DNA of 64,000 nt from Cellulomonas telluris. GTDB lineage: Bacteria; Actinomycetota; Actinomycetes; Actinomycetales; Cellulomonadaceae. Each line of letters starts with the position of its first letter. Positions within the stretch are counted from its first letter, which is position 1. The position numbers and the translations under genes are program-made. This document shows positions 37,730 through 46,507 of the stretch, one piece after another. A model generated the notes under the pieces. It searched no databases. It saw nothing but the letters and a program-made list of their open reading frames with translations, and was not told the DNA's origin. The stretch is from positions 1 through 64,000 of the forward strand of contig NZ_QXFN01000004.1 in the NCBI RefSeq assembly GCF_004886325.1. Reading direction: 5' to 3'.

Positions 37730-39600
37730 GCGCGTCGCACCACGGGGCGCAGCCGGTCCCGCACCTGCTCGACGACGCCCACCACGACGGGTCCGAGCTG
37801 TACGTGCCGGCCGGCACGCCGTCCCTCGGGGACGACGTGCCGGTCCGGGTCCGGGTGCCCGAGGGCGCCCCGGAGCGCGCCGTGTGGGTGCGCGTGGTGC
37901 GGGACGGCGAGCCGACGATGGTCCCGGCGCGCCTCGACCGGACGGTCGACGGCGAGCGCTGGTACGTCGCCGACGTGCGCGTGCACAACCCGGTGACCGG
38001 GTACCGCGTGCTCCTCGACGAGCCGGACGGGTACCGCTGGCTCAACGGGCGCGGCACGTGGCGGCGTGACGTCACCGACGCGGCCGACTTCCGTCTCTCG
38101 GTGCACGACGAGGCCCCCGCGTGGATGCACGACGCGGTCGTCTACCAGGTGTTCCCGGACCGGTTCGCCCGCTCGTCGGGCGGCGTCGGCGCGCCCGAGG
38201 ACGTCCCGGGCTGGGCCACGCCGATGGCGTGGACCGACGAGCCCGTCGCGACCGGCGACACCGGCCGCCAGCTCGCCGGCGGCGACCTGCGCGGCATCGA
38301 GCAGCGGCTCGACCACCTGCAGCGCCTCGGCGTCGACACGCTCTACCTGACGCCGGTCTTCCCGGCGCGGTCCAACCACCGCTACGACGCGACGGCCTTC
38401 GACCGGGTGGACCCGATCCTCGGCGGCGACGACGCCCTCGCGTCCCTGTCCGCGGCGCTGCACGCGCGCGGCATGCGCATCGTCGGCGACCTGACGACGA
38501 ACCACACGGGGGACGGCCACGAGTGGTTCGCGCGCGCCCGCGCCGACCGGTCGAGCGAGGAGGCCGGCTTCTACTACTGGACCGACGAGGAGCCGGGGTA
38601 CGTCGGGTGGCTCGGGCACGCGTCCCTGCCGAAGCTGAACTACGGCGCGCCCGGGCTCGCGCAGCGGCTCGTCGACGGCCCCGACTCCGTCGTCGCCCGG
38701 TGGCTGCGGCCCCCGTTCGCGCTGGACGGGTGGCGCATCGACGTCGCGAACATGACCGGCCGGTACGCCGCCGACGACTACACGCACGACGTCGCGCGGA
38801 TGGCCCGCACGACGATGCGGGCCGAGAACCCCGACGCCGTGCTCGTCTCCGAGCACTTCCACGACGCGGGCGGCGACATGTCGGTCGGCGGCTGGCACGC
38901 GAACATGAACTACTCCGCGTTCAGCCGCCCGCTGTGGACCTGGCTCGGCGACCCGTCCTCCGGGCTGACGACCCTCGGTCTGGGGGTCCCGCTGCCGCGA
39001 CGCGGGGGAGCGGCGACCGTCGCCACGATGCGCGAGTTCGACGCGGCCGTGCCGTGGGCCGTCACGGCGCACCAGTGGAACATGCTCGGGTCGCACGACA
39101 CCGCGCGGATCCGCACGGTCGTCGGGTCGCCCGAGCTCCAGGAGGTCGCGGCGGGGGTCCTGTTCACCTACCCGGGGACCCCGGTGGTCTTCGCGGGCGA
39201 CGAGGGCGGCCTCACCGGCACGACCGGCGAGCACGCGCGCGTGCCCATGCCGTGGCAGGACGTGGACGCCGGCGGCGGCCCCCGGTGGGACGCGGCGACG
39301 TTCGACCTGTACCGGCGCCTCATCGCGCTGCGCCGATCGTCGCGGGCGCTGCGCGAGGGCGGCCTGCGGTGGGCGTTCGCGGGCGACGACGCGGTCGGCT
39401 ACCTGCGCGAGACGCACGACGAGCGCGTGCTCGTCGTCGCCGCGCGGGCGCCGTGGGCCGGCACCGTCCTGCCCGCGCGGCTGCTCGCGCCCGGCGCGCA
39501 GCCGGAGGTCCTGCACGGGCGCGCGGCGCTCGACGTGCGCCCCGACGGTCTGCGCGTGCCCGGGGACGGCCCCGGCGTGCACGTGTGGCGACTGGCGTGA
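37726..39600 (+). CDS. GH13 cyclomaltodextrinase / neopullulanase-like enzyme
   Basis: 624 aa. The N-terminal ~130 residues form a beta domain like those of neopullulanase-type enzymes. The barrel carries VGDLTTNHTGDGHEW, nucleophile Asp339 (GWRIDVANMTG), acid/base Glu376 (LVSEHFHD) and Asp458 (GSHDT). No signal peptide, so it degrades maltodextrins in the cytoplasm. ATG 37726 overlaps malG by 4 nt. Another possible name is maltodextrin glucosidase (MalZ-like). The stop codon lies inside the left arm of the operon terminator. Confidence 0.93.
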   Translation: MSASHHGAQPVPHLLDDAHHDGSELYVPAGTPSLGDDVPVRVRVPEGAPERAVWVRVVRDGEPTMVPARLDRTVDGERWYVADVRVHNPVTGYRVLLDEPDGYRWLNGRGTWRRDVTDAADFRLSVHDEAPAWMHDAVVYQVFPDRFARSSGGVGAPEDVPGWATPMAWTDEPVATGDTGRQLAGGDLRGIEQRLDHLQRLGVDTLYLTPVFPARSNHRYDATAFDRVDPILGGDDALASLSAALHARGMRIVGDLTTNHTGDGHEWFARARADRSSEEAGFYYWTDEEPGYVGWLGHASLPKLNYGAPGLAQRLVDGPDSVVARWLRPPFALDGWRIDVANMTGRYAADDYTHDVARMARTTMRAENPDAVLVSEHFHDAGGDMSVGGWHANMNYSAFSRPLWTWLGDPSSGLTTLGLGVPLPRRGGAATVATMREFDAAVPWAVTAHQWNMLGSHDTARIRTVVGSPELQEVAAGVLFTYPGTPVVFAGDEGGLTGTTGEHARVPMPWQDVDAGGGPRWDAATFDLYRRLIALRRSSRALREGGLRWAFAGDDAVGYLRETHDERVLVVAARAPWAGTVLPARLLAPGAQPEVLHGRAALDVRPDGLRVPGDGPGVHVWRLA

Positions 39601-39630
39601 GGCGGCGGGGCACGACCGCCGCCTCACGCC
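39594..39630 (+). terminator. mal operon terminator
   Basis: A perfect 15-bp stem (39594-39608 with 39616-39630) and a 7-nt loop. The left arm includes the last codons and the TGA of the GH13 gene. It ends 19 nt before the dgt -10 box. Confidence 0.85.
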
Positions 39631-39648
39631 CGCGTCGGCACCCCGAAC

Positions 39649-39654
39649 TACGCT
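39649..39654 (+). promoter_or_regulatory. -10 box, leaderless promoter of dgt
   Basis: TACGCT, 7 nt before GTG 39662. Confidence 0.6.
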
Positions 39655-39661
39655 GGGCGGC

Positions 39662-40960
39662 GTGACCACGCTCGACGACCTCGCCCGCCCGCGCGCGGAC
39701 GGCGACGGCTACGTCGACGCCGACCGCGAGCGCTGGGTGCCGGAGGGCGCGAAGAACGCCGAGCGGACGCCGTTCGAGCGGGACCGTGCGCGCCTCGTGC
39801 ACTCCTCGGCGCTGCGCCGGCTCGGCGCCAAGACGCAGGTGCTCGGGCCGTCCTCCGACGACTTCGTCCGCACGCGCCTGACCCACACGCTCGAGGTGGC
39901 GCAGGTCGGGCGCGAGATCGCGAAGGCGCTGGGCTGCGACCCCGACGTCGTCGACACCGCCTGCCTGGCGCACGACCTGGGGCACCCGCCGTTCGGGCAC
40001 AACGGGGAGCGCGCGCTCGCGGGCCTCGCGCGCGGCATCGGCGGCTTCGAGGGCAACGCGCAGACGCTGCGCCTCCTGACGCGGCTCGAGCCCAAGGTGG
40101 TGGGACCCGACGGGCGCTCCGTGGGTCTCAACCTCACGCGCGCGAGCCTCGACGCCTCCGTGAAGTACCCGTGGGGGCACGGCGAGGGGCCCGTCAGCGC
40201 GGCGACCGGCCGGCCGACGCACAAGTTCGGCGTCTACGCGGACGACCTGCCGGTCTTCGCGTGGCTGCGGCGCGACGCCCCGGACCGGCGCAAGTGCCTC
40301 GAGGCGCAGGTGATGGACCTCGCCGACGACATCTCGTACTCCGTGCACGACGTCGAGGACGCGGTCGTGGGCGGCCGGTTCGACCTCGCGGTGCTCACCG
40401 TGCCGGACGAGCGCGCGCGGATCGTCGAGGCCGTCGAGACCTGGTACGGCGACCAGGTCGACGCCGCCGGTCTCGAGGCCGCGATGGACCGGCTCGTCGC
40501 CGCCCGGCTCTGGGAGCCCGGCTTCGACGGGTCGCGCGGCGCGCTCGCGGGCCTGAAGGACGCGACGAGCCAGCTGATCGGCCGGTTCGCGAAGGCCGCG
40601 CAGCGCGCCACCCGCGAGCGCTACGGCCCGGGCCCGCTGACGCGGTACGCCGCCGAGCTCGTCGTGCCGATCGAGACGGTCGCCGAGATCCTCGTGCTCA
40701 AGGGCCTGGCGGTCGCGTACGTCATGGCCCCGCGCGAGCTCGAGCCGCTGTACCTGCGGCAGCGGGAGCTGCTCGCGGACCTCGTCGCGGTGCTGTCGGA
40801 CCGCGCCCCGAACGCCCTCGAGCCGCCGTTCGCCGCCGACTGGGAGGCCGCGTCGGGCGACGCGGAGCGGCTGCGGGTCGTCATCGACCAGGTCGCCTCG
40901 CTGACGGACGTGTCGGCGGCGTCGCTGCACGCGCGGCTCGTCCGCCCGCCCCGGCACTGA
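39662..40960 (+). CDS. dgt: deoxyguanosinetriphosphate triphosphohydrolase-like protein
   Basis: 432 aa. An HD-domain dNTPase with HSSALRRLGAKTQVLGPSS, RTRLTHTLEVAQVGREIA and the metal-binding ACLAHDLGHPPFGHNGE. Family members hydrolyse dNTPs to deoxynucleosides and triphosphate, adjusting nucleotide pools. It precedes dnaG with two minus-strand genes between, an arrangement that fits a replication-related pair. The shorter-type dgt is normal for actinobacteria. Confidence 0.95.
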   Translation: MTTLDDLARPRADGDGYVDADRERWVPEGAKNAERTPFERDRARLVHSSALRRLGAKTQVLGPSSDDFVRTRLTHTLEVAQVGREIAKALGCDPDVVDTACLAHDLGHPPFGHNGERALAGLARGIGGFEGNAQTLRLLTRLEPKVVGPDGRSVGLNLTRASLDASVKYPWGHGEGPVSAATGRPTHKFGVYADDLPVFAWLRRDAPDRRKCLEAQVMDLADDISYSVHDVEDAVVGGRFDLAVLTVPDERARIVEAVETWYGDQVDAAGLEAAMDRLVAARLWEPGFDGSRGALAGLKDATSQLIGRFAKAAQRATRERYGPGPLTRYAAELVVPIETVAEILVLKGLAVAYVMAPRELEPLYLRQRELLADLVAVLSDRAPNALEPPFAADWEAASGDAERLRVVIDQVASLTDVSAASLHARLVRPPRH

Positions 40961-40988
40961 CACCCGGGCGGGCGGACCTGCCCCCCGT

Positions 40989-41330
40989 TCAGTCGTCGGC
41001 GCCGAGCGGCCACACCGGGCGGACCTCGACCCGGCCCGCGCGCGCCATCGGGTGCGCCGCCGCGACGGCGATCGCCTCGTCGAGGTCCGCGCACTCGATC
41101 ACGTCGTAGCCGCCGATGGTCTCGCGCGTCTCCGCGAACGGGCCGTCGGTGAGCAGCAGGTCGTCGCCGCGCCGCCGCACGGTCGTCGCCGCCTCCACGG
41201 GGCGCAGCCGGTTGCCGTGCCTCCAGACGCCGCGCGCGTCGACGTCGGCCCCCCAGGCCTCGATGGTGAGGTCACCGGGGCGCGGCTCCTCGCCCTCCGG
41301 GTCGGTGCAGATGAGCAGCAGGTACTCCAC
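40989..41330 (-). CDS. YCII-related domain protein
   Basis: 113 aa. VEYLLLICTDPEG at the start and LLLTDGPFAETRETIGGYDV followed by DLDEAIAVAAAHP are the pattern of the small YCII/DGPF proteins, a ferredoxin-like fold often linked to ECF sigma factors. No such sigma factor is adjacent. GTG 41330 has GAGGAGG upstream. Function unknown. Confidence 0.88.
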   Translation of the reverse strand: MEYLLLICTDPEGEEPRPGDLTIEAWGADVDARGVWRHGNRLRPVEAATTVRRRGDDLLLTDGPFAETRETIGGYDVIECADLDEAIAVAAAHPMARAGRVEVRPVWPLGADD

Positions 41331-41424
41331 GGCAGTCCTCCTCGTCCCACGCCGGGCCCTCGTGACCCGGACGACACCCTGACGCACGGGCGGCGGGTGT
41401 TTCGACACGGACAGCGGTCCCGGC

Positions 41425-41838
41425 TCAGGCGTCGCGCGCGGGCACCGCCGGCGCGTGCGTGACGTGGCCGCGGCGGACGACGACCCGCAGCACGAGCCCG
41501 GACAGCAGGAGCCGGAGCCCGAGACCCGTGCCCGCGCGGGAGAGGAGGCGCTGGGAGTCGGCGCCCAGCACCATCTTCGTGCGGTACGTCCCGCTCGCGC
41601 GGTGCCACGTGCACGTCACCGTGCCGTTCAGCCGGTCGAACCGGCCCTGCGGCTGCTCGAGGAACACGGGCGTCTCGCCCCGCTGCAGCGCGAGGTCGAG
41701 GCACGCGAGGGCGGGGTCCCCGGACTGCTTCGCCTGGATGGAGGTGGGTGCGAGCACGAGCACCGCGCACACGAGGACGAGGGCGACGCCGAGACGGGCC
41801 TGGTACCGGGCGAGCCGCGCGAGCGTGGTCCCTGTCAC
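41425..41838 (-). CDS. hypothetical membrane protein
   Basis: 137 aa, not recognised. A hydrophobic segment (about residues 16-34, ending at APTSIQAKQSG) looks like a signal anchor, followed by an outside domain of about 65 residues with two Cys (ACLDLALQRGETP and TVTCTWHRA) that could form a disulphide, then a second hydrophobic stretch near 105-120 and a basic tail. GTG 41838 has TAGCGT 7 nt upstream. It diverges from dnaG. Confidence 0.6.
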   Translation of the reverse strand: MTGTTLARLARYQARLGVALVLVCAVLVLAPTSIQAKQSGDPALACLDLALQRGETPVFLEQPQGRFDRLNGTVTCTWHRASGTYRTKMVLGADSQRLLSRAGTGLGLRLLLSGLVLRVVVRRGHVTHAPAVPARDA

Positions 41839-41845
41839 GGCGGCG

Positions 41846-41851
41846 ACGCTA
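41846..41851 (-). promoter_or_regulatory. -10 box, leaderless promoter of the hypothetical membrane gene
   Basis: TAGCGT on the minus strand, 7 nt before GTG 41838. Confidence 0.55.
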
Positions 41852-41911
41852 GCAACGGCGCCGGCCCTCGCACGCGTCGCACCGGCGGCCGGTGCCCCTG
41901 CCGCCGACGCC

Positions 41912-41917
41912 TAGACT
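41912..41917 (+). promoter_or_regulatory. -10 box, leaderless promoter of dnaG
   Basis: TAGACT, 7 nt before GTG 41925. Confidence 0.6.
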
Positions 41918-41924
41918 CACGCCC

Positions 41925-43913
41925 GTGGCGGGACGCATCCGGCGGGAGGACGTGGAGGCGGTCCGCGAGCGCGTCCGGATCGAGGACGTCGTCGGGGCGC
42001 ACGTCGCGCTGCGGCCCGCCGGGGTCGGCTCGCTCAAGGGGCTGTGCCCGTTCCACGACGAGCGCACGCCGTCGTTCCACGTGCGGCCCCAGGTGGGGCG
42101 CTACCACTGCTTCGGCTGCGGCGAGGGCGGCGACGTCATCGCGTTCGTGCAGAAGGTCGACGGGCTGGGGTTCACCGACGCGGTCGAGCACCTCGCCTCG
42201 CGCGTCGGGATGCAGGTCCGGTACGAGGACGGCGGCCCGACGCGCCCGGGCGAGGAGCCGGGGCGCCGCCGCCGGCTGCTGGACGCGCACCGCGTGGCCG
42301 AGGAGTTCTACCGCGAGCAGCTGCTGACGCCGGGTGCGGCCCCGGGACGGGCGTTCCTCGCCGAGCGCGGGTTCGACCGGGCGGCGGCGGAGGAGTTCGG
42401 CGTCGGGTTCGCCCCGCAGGGGTGGGACGGGCTGCTGCGCCACCTGCGCGGACGCGGGTTCACGGAGGCCGAGCTGACGGCGTCGGGACTCGTGAGCCAG
42501 GGGCAGCGCGGGATCTACGACCGCTTCCGCGGGCGGCTCGTGTGGCCCATCCGCGAGGTCACGGGCGAGACCGTCGGCTTCGGCGCGCGCCGCCTCCTCG
42601 ACGAGGACCAGGGGCCCAAGTACCTCAACACCCCGGAGACGGCGCTCTACCGCAAGTCGCACGTGCTCTACGGCATCGACCTGGCCAAGCGCGAGATCGC
42701 GCGCGAGAAGCAGGTGGTCGTCGTCGAGGGCTACACGGACGTCATGGCCATGCACCTGTCCGGGGTGCGCACCGCGGTGGCGACGTGCGGCACCGCGTTC
42801 GGCGGGGACCACGCGCGGATCGTGCGCCGGCTGCTCGGCGACGCCGGCGGCGCGGGCGGCGTGCAGCTGGTCGGGGGCGCGTCGGTCGGCGGGGCCGTGG
42901 TGTTCACGTTCGACGGCGACGCGGCCGGGCAGAAGGCGGCGCTGCGCGCCTTCGGCGAGGACCAGTCGTTCACCGCGCAGACGTTCGTCGCGGTCGAGCC
43001 CTCCGGCATGGACCCGTGCGACCTGCGCCAGGCGAAGGGCCCGGACGCGGTGCGCGCGCTCGTGCAGGCGCGGCAGCCGCTGTTCGAGTTCGTCATCCGC
43101 TCCACGCTCGCGGCGCACGACCTGTCGACGGCCGAGGGGCGCGTGCACGCCCTGCGCGCGACCGCACCCGTGGTCGCGGGGATCCGGGACACCGCCCTGC
43201 GCCCCGAGTACGTCCGCCTGCTCGCAGGGTGGCTGGGGATGGACGACCAGGAGACCGTGCGGCGGGCCGTGCAGGACGCGGTGCGCCGCGGCGCCGGACG
43301 CGGTGCGGACGGCCGCGGCGGGGACGGGCGCGCGGACCGCGGCCGCCCCGACCACGGACGGCCGGGGGAGCGCCGGGACGCCGCGCCCGAGCCGGTGCGC
43401 GTCGCGCGGATGCCCGTCCCGGACCGGCGCGACCCCGTCGCGCAGGTGGAGCGCACCGCGCTGGAGGTCGTCCTGCAGGCGCCGCTGCTCGTGCCCGCCG
43501 ACTTCGACGCCCTGGCCGCCGACACGTTCGCCGCCCCGGCCTACCGCGCGGTGCACGAGGCGGTCCGCGCGGCGGGTGGTGTCGAGGCCGCGCGGGGGCA
43601 CGTCGAGCGAGCCGGGGGCGCGTCGACCCTCTGGGTGGGCGCCGTCCTCGAGGAGGCCGCCGAGCCCGTCCGCGCGCTGGTGACCGAGCTGTCCGTGGCG
43701 CCGCTGCCGGAGGACCGCGAGGAGGCGCTGCCGGCCTACGTGCGGGGCGTCGTCACGCGGCTGGTGGACATCGGCTTCACGCGGCAGATCGCGGACGTGC
43801 GCGGACGGCTGCAGCGCATGGGTGCCGACGCCGACCCGGCCGCGTCGCGCGCGCTGCTCGCCGAGCTGCTCGAGCTCGAGGGCCGGCGGCGGGCGCTGCG
43901 CGAGAGCGCCTGA
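41925..43913 (+). CDS. dnaG: DNA primase
   Basis: 662 aa. The CHC2 zinc finger (Cys41, His44, Cys62, Cys65) is followed by the DnaG core ([21 protein letters not shown]), the Toprim domain with [13 protein letters not shown] and [15 protein letters not shown], and a C-terminal DnaB-binding domain after a polar linker near 440-500. It makes RNA primers for replication. A Gly-rich stretch ([19 protein letters not shown]) between the two Toprim motifs looks about ten residues longer than in other primases I recall. Confidence 0.97.
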   Translation: MAGRIRREDVEAVRERVRIEDVVGAHVALRPAGVGSLKGLCPFHDERTPSFHVRPQVGRYHCFGCGEGGDVIAFVQKVDGLGFTDAVEHLASRVGMQVRYEDGGPTRPGEEPGRRRRLLDAHRVAEEFYREQLLTPGAAPGRAFLAERGFDRAAAEEFGVGFAPQGWDGLLRHLRGRGFTEAELTASGLVSQGQRGIYDRFRGRLVWPIREVTGETVGFGARRLLDEDQGPKYLNTPETALYRKSHVLYGIDLAKREIAREKQVVVVEGYTDVMAMHLSGVRTAVATCGTAFGGDHARIVRRLLGDAGGAGGVQLVGGASVGGAVVFTFDGDAAGQKAALRAFGEDQSFTAQTFVAVEPSGMDPCDLRQAKGPDAVRALVQARQPLFEFVIRSTLAAHDLSTAEGRVHALRATAPVVAGIRDTALRPEYVRLLAGWLGMDDQETVRRAVQDAVRRGAGRGADGRGGDGRADRGRPDHGRPGERRDAAPEPVRVARMPVPDRRDPVAQVERTALEVVLQAPLLVPADFDALAADTFAAPAYRAVHEAVRAAGGVEAARGHVERAGGASTLWVGAVLEEAAEPVRALVTELSVAPLPEDREEALPAYVRGVVTRLVDIGFTRQIADVRGRLQRMGADADPAASRALLAELLELEGRRRALRESA

Positions 43914-43927
43914 CGGCAGCCCGGCCC

Positions 43928-43951
43928 GCCGCCGCGTCGTCCGTCGGCGGC
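43928..43951. terminator. hairpin between dnaG and the convergent gene
   Basis: GCCGCCG (43928-43934) pairs with CGGCGGC (43945-43951) around a 10-nt loop, in the 58-bp gap between convergent stop codons. The stem is short and unsupported by a U run. Confidence 0.5.
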
Positions 43952-43971
43952 CCGGCTCCCGCTGGGCCGCG

Positions 43972-44766
43972 TCAGCGCAGCGCGACCAGCCCGGTGCCGT
44001 CGTCCTCGGCCGGCTCGTCGGTCACCGCGGTCACCGTCATCGACCGCAGCCGCAGGCTGCCGCCGTAGTACGACAGGAACGCCGTGTCGGTGGCGTCGCG
44101 GCCGGTGGCGATGCGCAGCATCGTGGGGCGCGGCGCGAGGCGGGTCGCGTCGACGACGTGCCAGGCGCCCTCGACGTACGCCTCGGCCACGGCGTGGAAG
44201 TCCATCGGGCGCAGGCCGGGGGCGTACACCGCGGCGAGGCGCGCGGGCACGTCGCACGCGCGCAGCAGCGCGACGACCAGGTGCGCGAAGTCGCGGCACA
44301 CGCCCCGCCGCTTGAGCAGCGTGTCCGTGGCGCCGTCGGTCGGCAGGCTCGATCCGGACAGGTAGCGGACGTGCTGGCTCACCCACGCGACGACCGCGTC
44401 GAGCAGCGCCGCACCCGCCAGCCCGGCGAACTGGTCGCGCGAGAACGCGAGGAGGCGGTCCGACTCGGCGTACCGGCTCGGGCGGCGGTACTCGACGAGG
44501 TCGACGTCCTCGACCGGTGCGGGCTCGGCCCAGCCCGTGACGTCCGCCTGGTAGTCGACGACGACGCGGCCCGCGGGGGCCAGCACGCGGTGCATCCGCC
44601 CGCCGTGCGGCAGCTTGATCTCCTCGACGTCGAGCACCGCGTCGTCGGTGCGGACGAGCAGCCGTTCGCTGCGGTCGAAGGGCCCCTCCGCCACGGCCAC
44701 CGCGAGGAGCATCTCGAGCGGCTGGTGCACGTCGAGCGAGAGGTGAGCGGCCACGGAGCGCAGCAC
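43972..44766 (-). CDS. transglutaminase-like cysteine protease family protein
   Basis: 264 aa. An N-terminal beta domain precedes a transglutaminase core with all three catalytic residues: Cys in RRGVCRDFAHL, His in MDFHAVAEAYV and Asp in WHVVDATRLAPR. This matches the bacterial transglutaminase-like family, whose members are mostly proteases or peptide-bond-modifying enzymes of unknown substrate. GTG 44766 follows GGAAGGA at about 10 nt. No signal peptide is seen. Confidence 0.9.
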   Translation of the reverse strand: MLRSVAAHLSLDVHQPLEMLLAVAVAEGPFDRSERLLVRTDDAVLDVEEIKLPHGGRMHRVLAPAGRVVVDYQADVTGWAEPAPVEDVDLVEYRRPSRYAESDRLLAFSRDQFAGLAGAALLDAVVAWVSQHVRYLSGSSLPTDGATDTLLKRRGVCRDFAHLVVALLRACDVPARLAAVYAPGLRPMDFHAVAEAYVEGAWHVVDATRLAPRPTMLRIATGRDATDTAFLSYYGGSLRLRSMTVTAVTDEPAEDDGTGLVALR

Positions 44767-45088
44767 GGTCGACGCATCCTTCCCCGGCGCACGGGCCGGA
44801 CGACACGAGGGGGCAGCGAGGGGGGACGGCAGGGGTACGGCGGGGCGGAGCGCGGGGTCGAGCAGGCCCGGACGCGGACCCGGCAGCGGTGCGCGGGAGA
44901 CGTCCGGAGGGAGGGCAGGGGAGGACCGGGGGTGGTGCGGGGGGACCCGTCGACGGGCGGCGGTGAGGCAAGTGTGGGGCTCCGGGACGCCGCCGTCCAG
45001 CCCCTGCTACGGAGGCAGCATCACTGCAGGTCAGAGCCCTCTCGCGGCGCCCCGGAGGGCCGGCTCGCCGCGGTCGTACGCTGGGTGC
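44767..45088. other. purine-rich intergenic region between divergent genes
   Basis: 322 bp between the transglutaminase-like gene and the pirin gene, G-rich on the plus strand (many GGGG runs between 44800 and 44990). No gene, tRNA or strong hairpin is supported. An upstream GTG at 44963 is in frame with pirin but would add 42 residues lacking family resemblance. Confidence 0.6.
45077..45082 (+). promoter_or_regulatory. -10 box, leaderless promoter of the pirin gene
   Basis: TACGCT, 6 nt before GTG 45089. Confidence 0.6.
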
Positions 45089-46102
45089 GTGACGAACCTC
45101 GAGGCGGCACCGCGCGAGCAGGTCTGCACGAGCGACCCGACGGTCCACGGCGCCGCCCGCGGGCACGCGGACGTCGAGCTGGTCGAGCCGCGCGACGTCC
45201 CGCTCGGCGGACCGCGCGCGATGACGGTCCGGCGCACGCTGCCGTCGCGCACGCGCTCGCTGGTCGGCCCGTTCTGCTTCGCCGACCACTACGGCCCGGA
45301 CGACGTCGTCGCCACCGGCGGCATGGACGTCCCGCCGCACCCGCACACCGGCCTGCAGACCGTCACGTGGCTGTTCGAGGGCCAGGTGCTGCACCGCGAC
45401 GCGCTCGGCAGCGAGCAGACGATCGTGCCGGGGCAGCTCAACCTCATGACGGCCGGCCGGGGGGTCTGCCACTCCGAGGAGGGCACGCCGGCGCTGCTCG
45501 GTCCGTCGGGGCGCCTGCACGGCGTCCAGCTCTGGACCGTGCTGCCCGACGCCCACCGCCACGGCCCCCGCGACTTCGAGCACGTCGCGCAGGTCCCGGC
45601 CGTCGACGTCGGCGCGGCCCGCGTCCAGGTCTTCCTCGGGTCGCTCGCGGGCGCGACCTCCCCGGCGCGGGCGTACTCGCCGCTCGTCGCCGCGCAGGTC
45701 GACGCCCCCGCCGGCGCGACGGTGCACCTGCCCGTCGACCCCGGCTTCGAGCACGCGCTGATCGTCGACGCCGGGGACGTCGTCCTCGCCGGCACGCCCG
45801 TGCCGCCGGCCTGGCTGGGGTACGTGGCGCCCGGGCGGGACACCCTCGTGCTCGAGGTGGGGGACCGGCCGCTGCGCGCCGTGCTCGTCGGCGGCACGCC
45901 GTTCGACGAGCAGGTGCTCATGTGGTGGAACTTCGTCGGCCGCACGCACGACGAGGTCGTCGAGGCGCGCGCGCAGTGGCAGGCCGCGCTCGCGGGCGAC
46001 CCGGCCGGGATCGACCGGTTCGGCGTCGTCAGCGGGTACGACGGCGCCGCCCTGCCGGCGCCCGAGCTGCCGAACGTGCGGCTGCGGCCCCGGCAGCGCT
46101 GA
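45089..46102 (+). CDS. pirin family protein
   Basis: 337 aa. A bicupin with the pirin metal site: PPHPHTGLQTVTWLFEG supplies two His, and AGRGVCHSEE supplies the third His and Glu. The C-terminal cupin ends with FDEQVLMWWNFVGRTHDEV. Bacterial pirins act as quercetinases or metabolic regulators; the role here is open. GTG 45089 is set by the -10 box 6 nt upstream. Confidence 0.92.
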   Translation: MTNLEAAPREQVCTSDPTVHGAARGHADVELVEPRDVPLGGPRAMTVRRTLPSRTRSLVGPFCFADHYGPDDVVATGGMDVPPHPHTGLQTVTWLFEGQVLHRDALGSEQTIVPGQLNLMTAGRGVCHSEEGTPALLGPSGRLHGVQLWTVLPDAHRHGPRDFEHVAQVPAVDVGAARVQVFLGSLAGATSPARAYSPLVAAQVDAPAGATVHLPVDPGFEHALIVDAGDVVLAGTPVPPAWLGYVAPGRDTLVLEVGDRPLRAVLVGGTPFDEQVLMWWNFVGRTHDEVVEARAQWQAALAGDPAGIDRFGVVSGYDGAALPAPELPNVRLRPRQR

Positions 46103-46210
46103 CACCGTCCGGCGGGTGCGCCCGTGCGTGGCGCGCCCCGCGGACGCGTGTGAGGCTGGCCGGACCCGCGCGTGGCCGGCACGCGCACCGGGCCCGGAGG
46201 CGGTGGGGAG

Positions 46211-46507
46211 ATGGCACGGCGGCCGACCGGCGCGCGCGTGGCGGCGTCGAGCACGTGGACGGACCCGGACGGCGTGCGCATGCCCGCCGGTGAGGTCCAC
46301 GGCTGGCTCGAGGGCACCAACCAGACGGTGTGCGGCGTCCCGCTGAGCCGCGCGTCGCTCGCGCGCTTCCCGCACGTGCGGTGGGAGGAGGCCCAGCCGG
46401 AGACGGGCGCGCACGCCGACGAGGTACGGCACGTGTGCTCCCGGTGCCGCGCGGCCCTGCGCCCGCGCGAGGGGCGGGACCGGCGGTCCGTCCCGCGTCG
46501 GCCGTGA
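46211..46507 (+). CDS. small Cys/His protein, possible zinc ribbon
   Basis: 98 aa, not recognised as a named family. One Cys in NQTVCGVPL and a HVCSRC motif about 38 residues later, with nearby His (EVHGW, FPHV), suggest a metal-binding ribbon; the ends are basic. The ATG at 46211 was chosen because GGTGGGGAG runs up to it and it yields the compact domain; a GTG upstream is possible. The stop overlaps the next gene by 4 nt, so it is probably co-translated with the phosphoesterase. Confidence 0.65.
   Translation: MARRPTGARVAASSTWTDPDGVRMPAGEVHGWLEGTNQTVCGVPLSRASLARFPHVRWEEAQPETGAHADEVRHVCSRCRAALRPREGRDRRSVPRRP

Noticed and set aside
44963-45088. Longer pirin with a 42-residue N-terminal extension
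   Set aside because: The extension is low-complexity and lies upstream of a TACGCT -10 box exactly 6 nt before GTG 45089.
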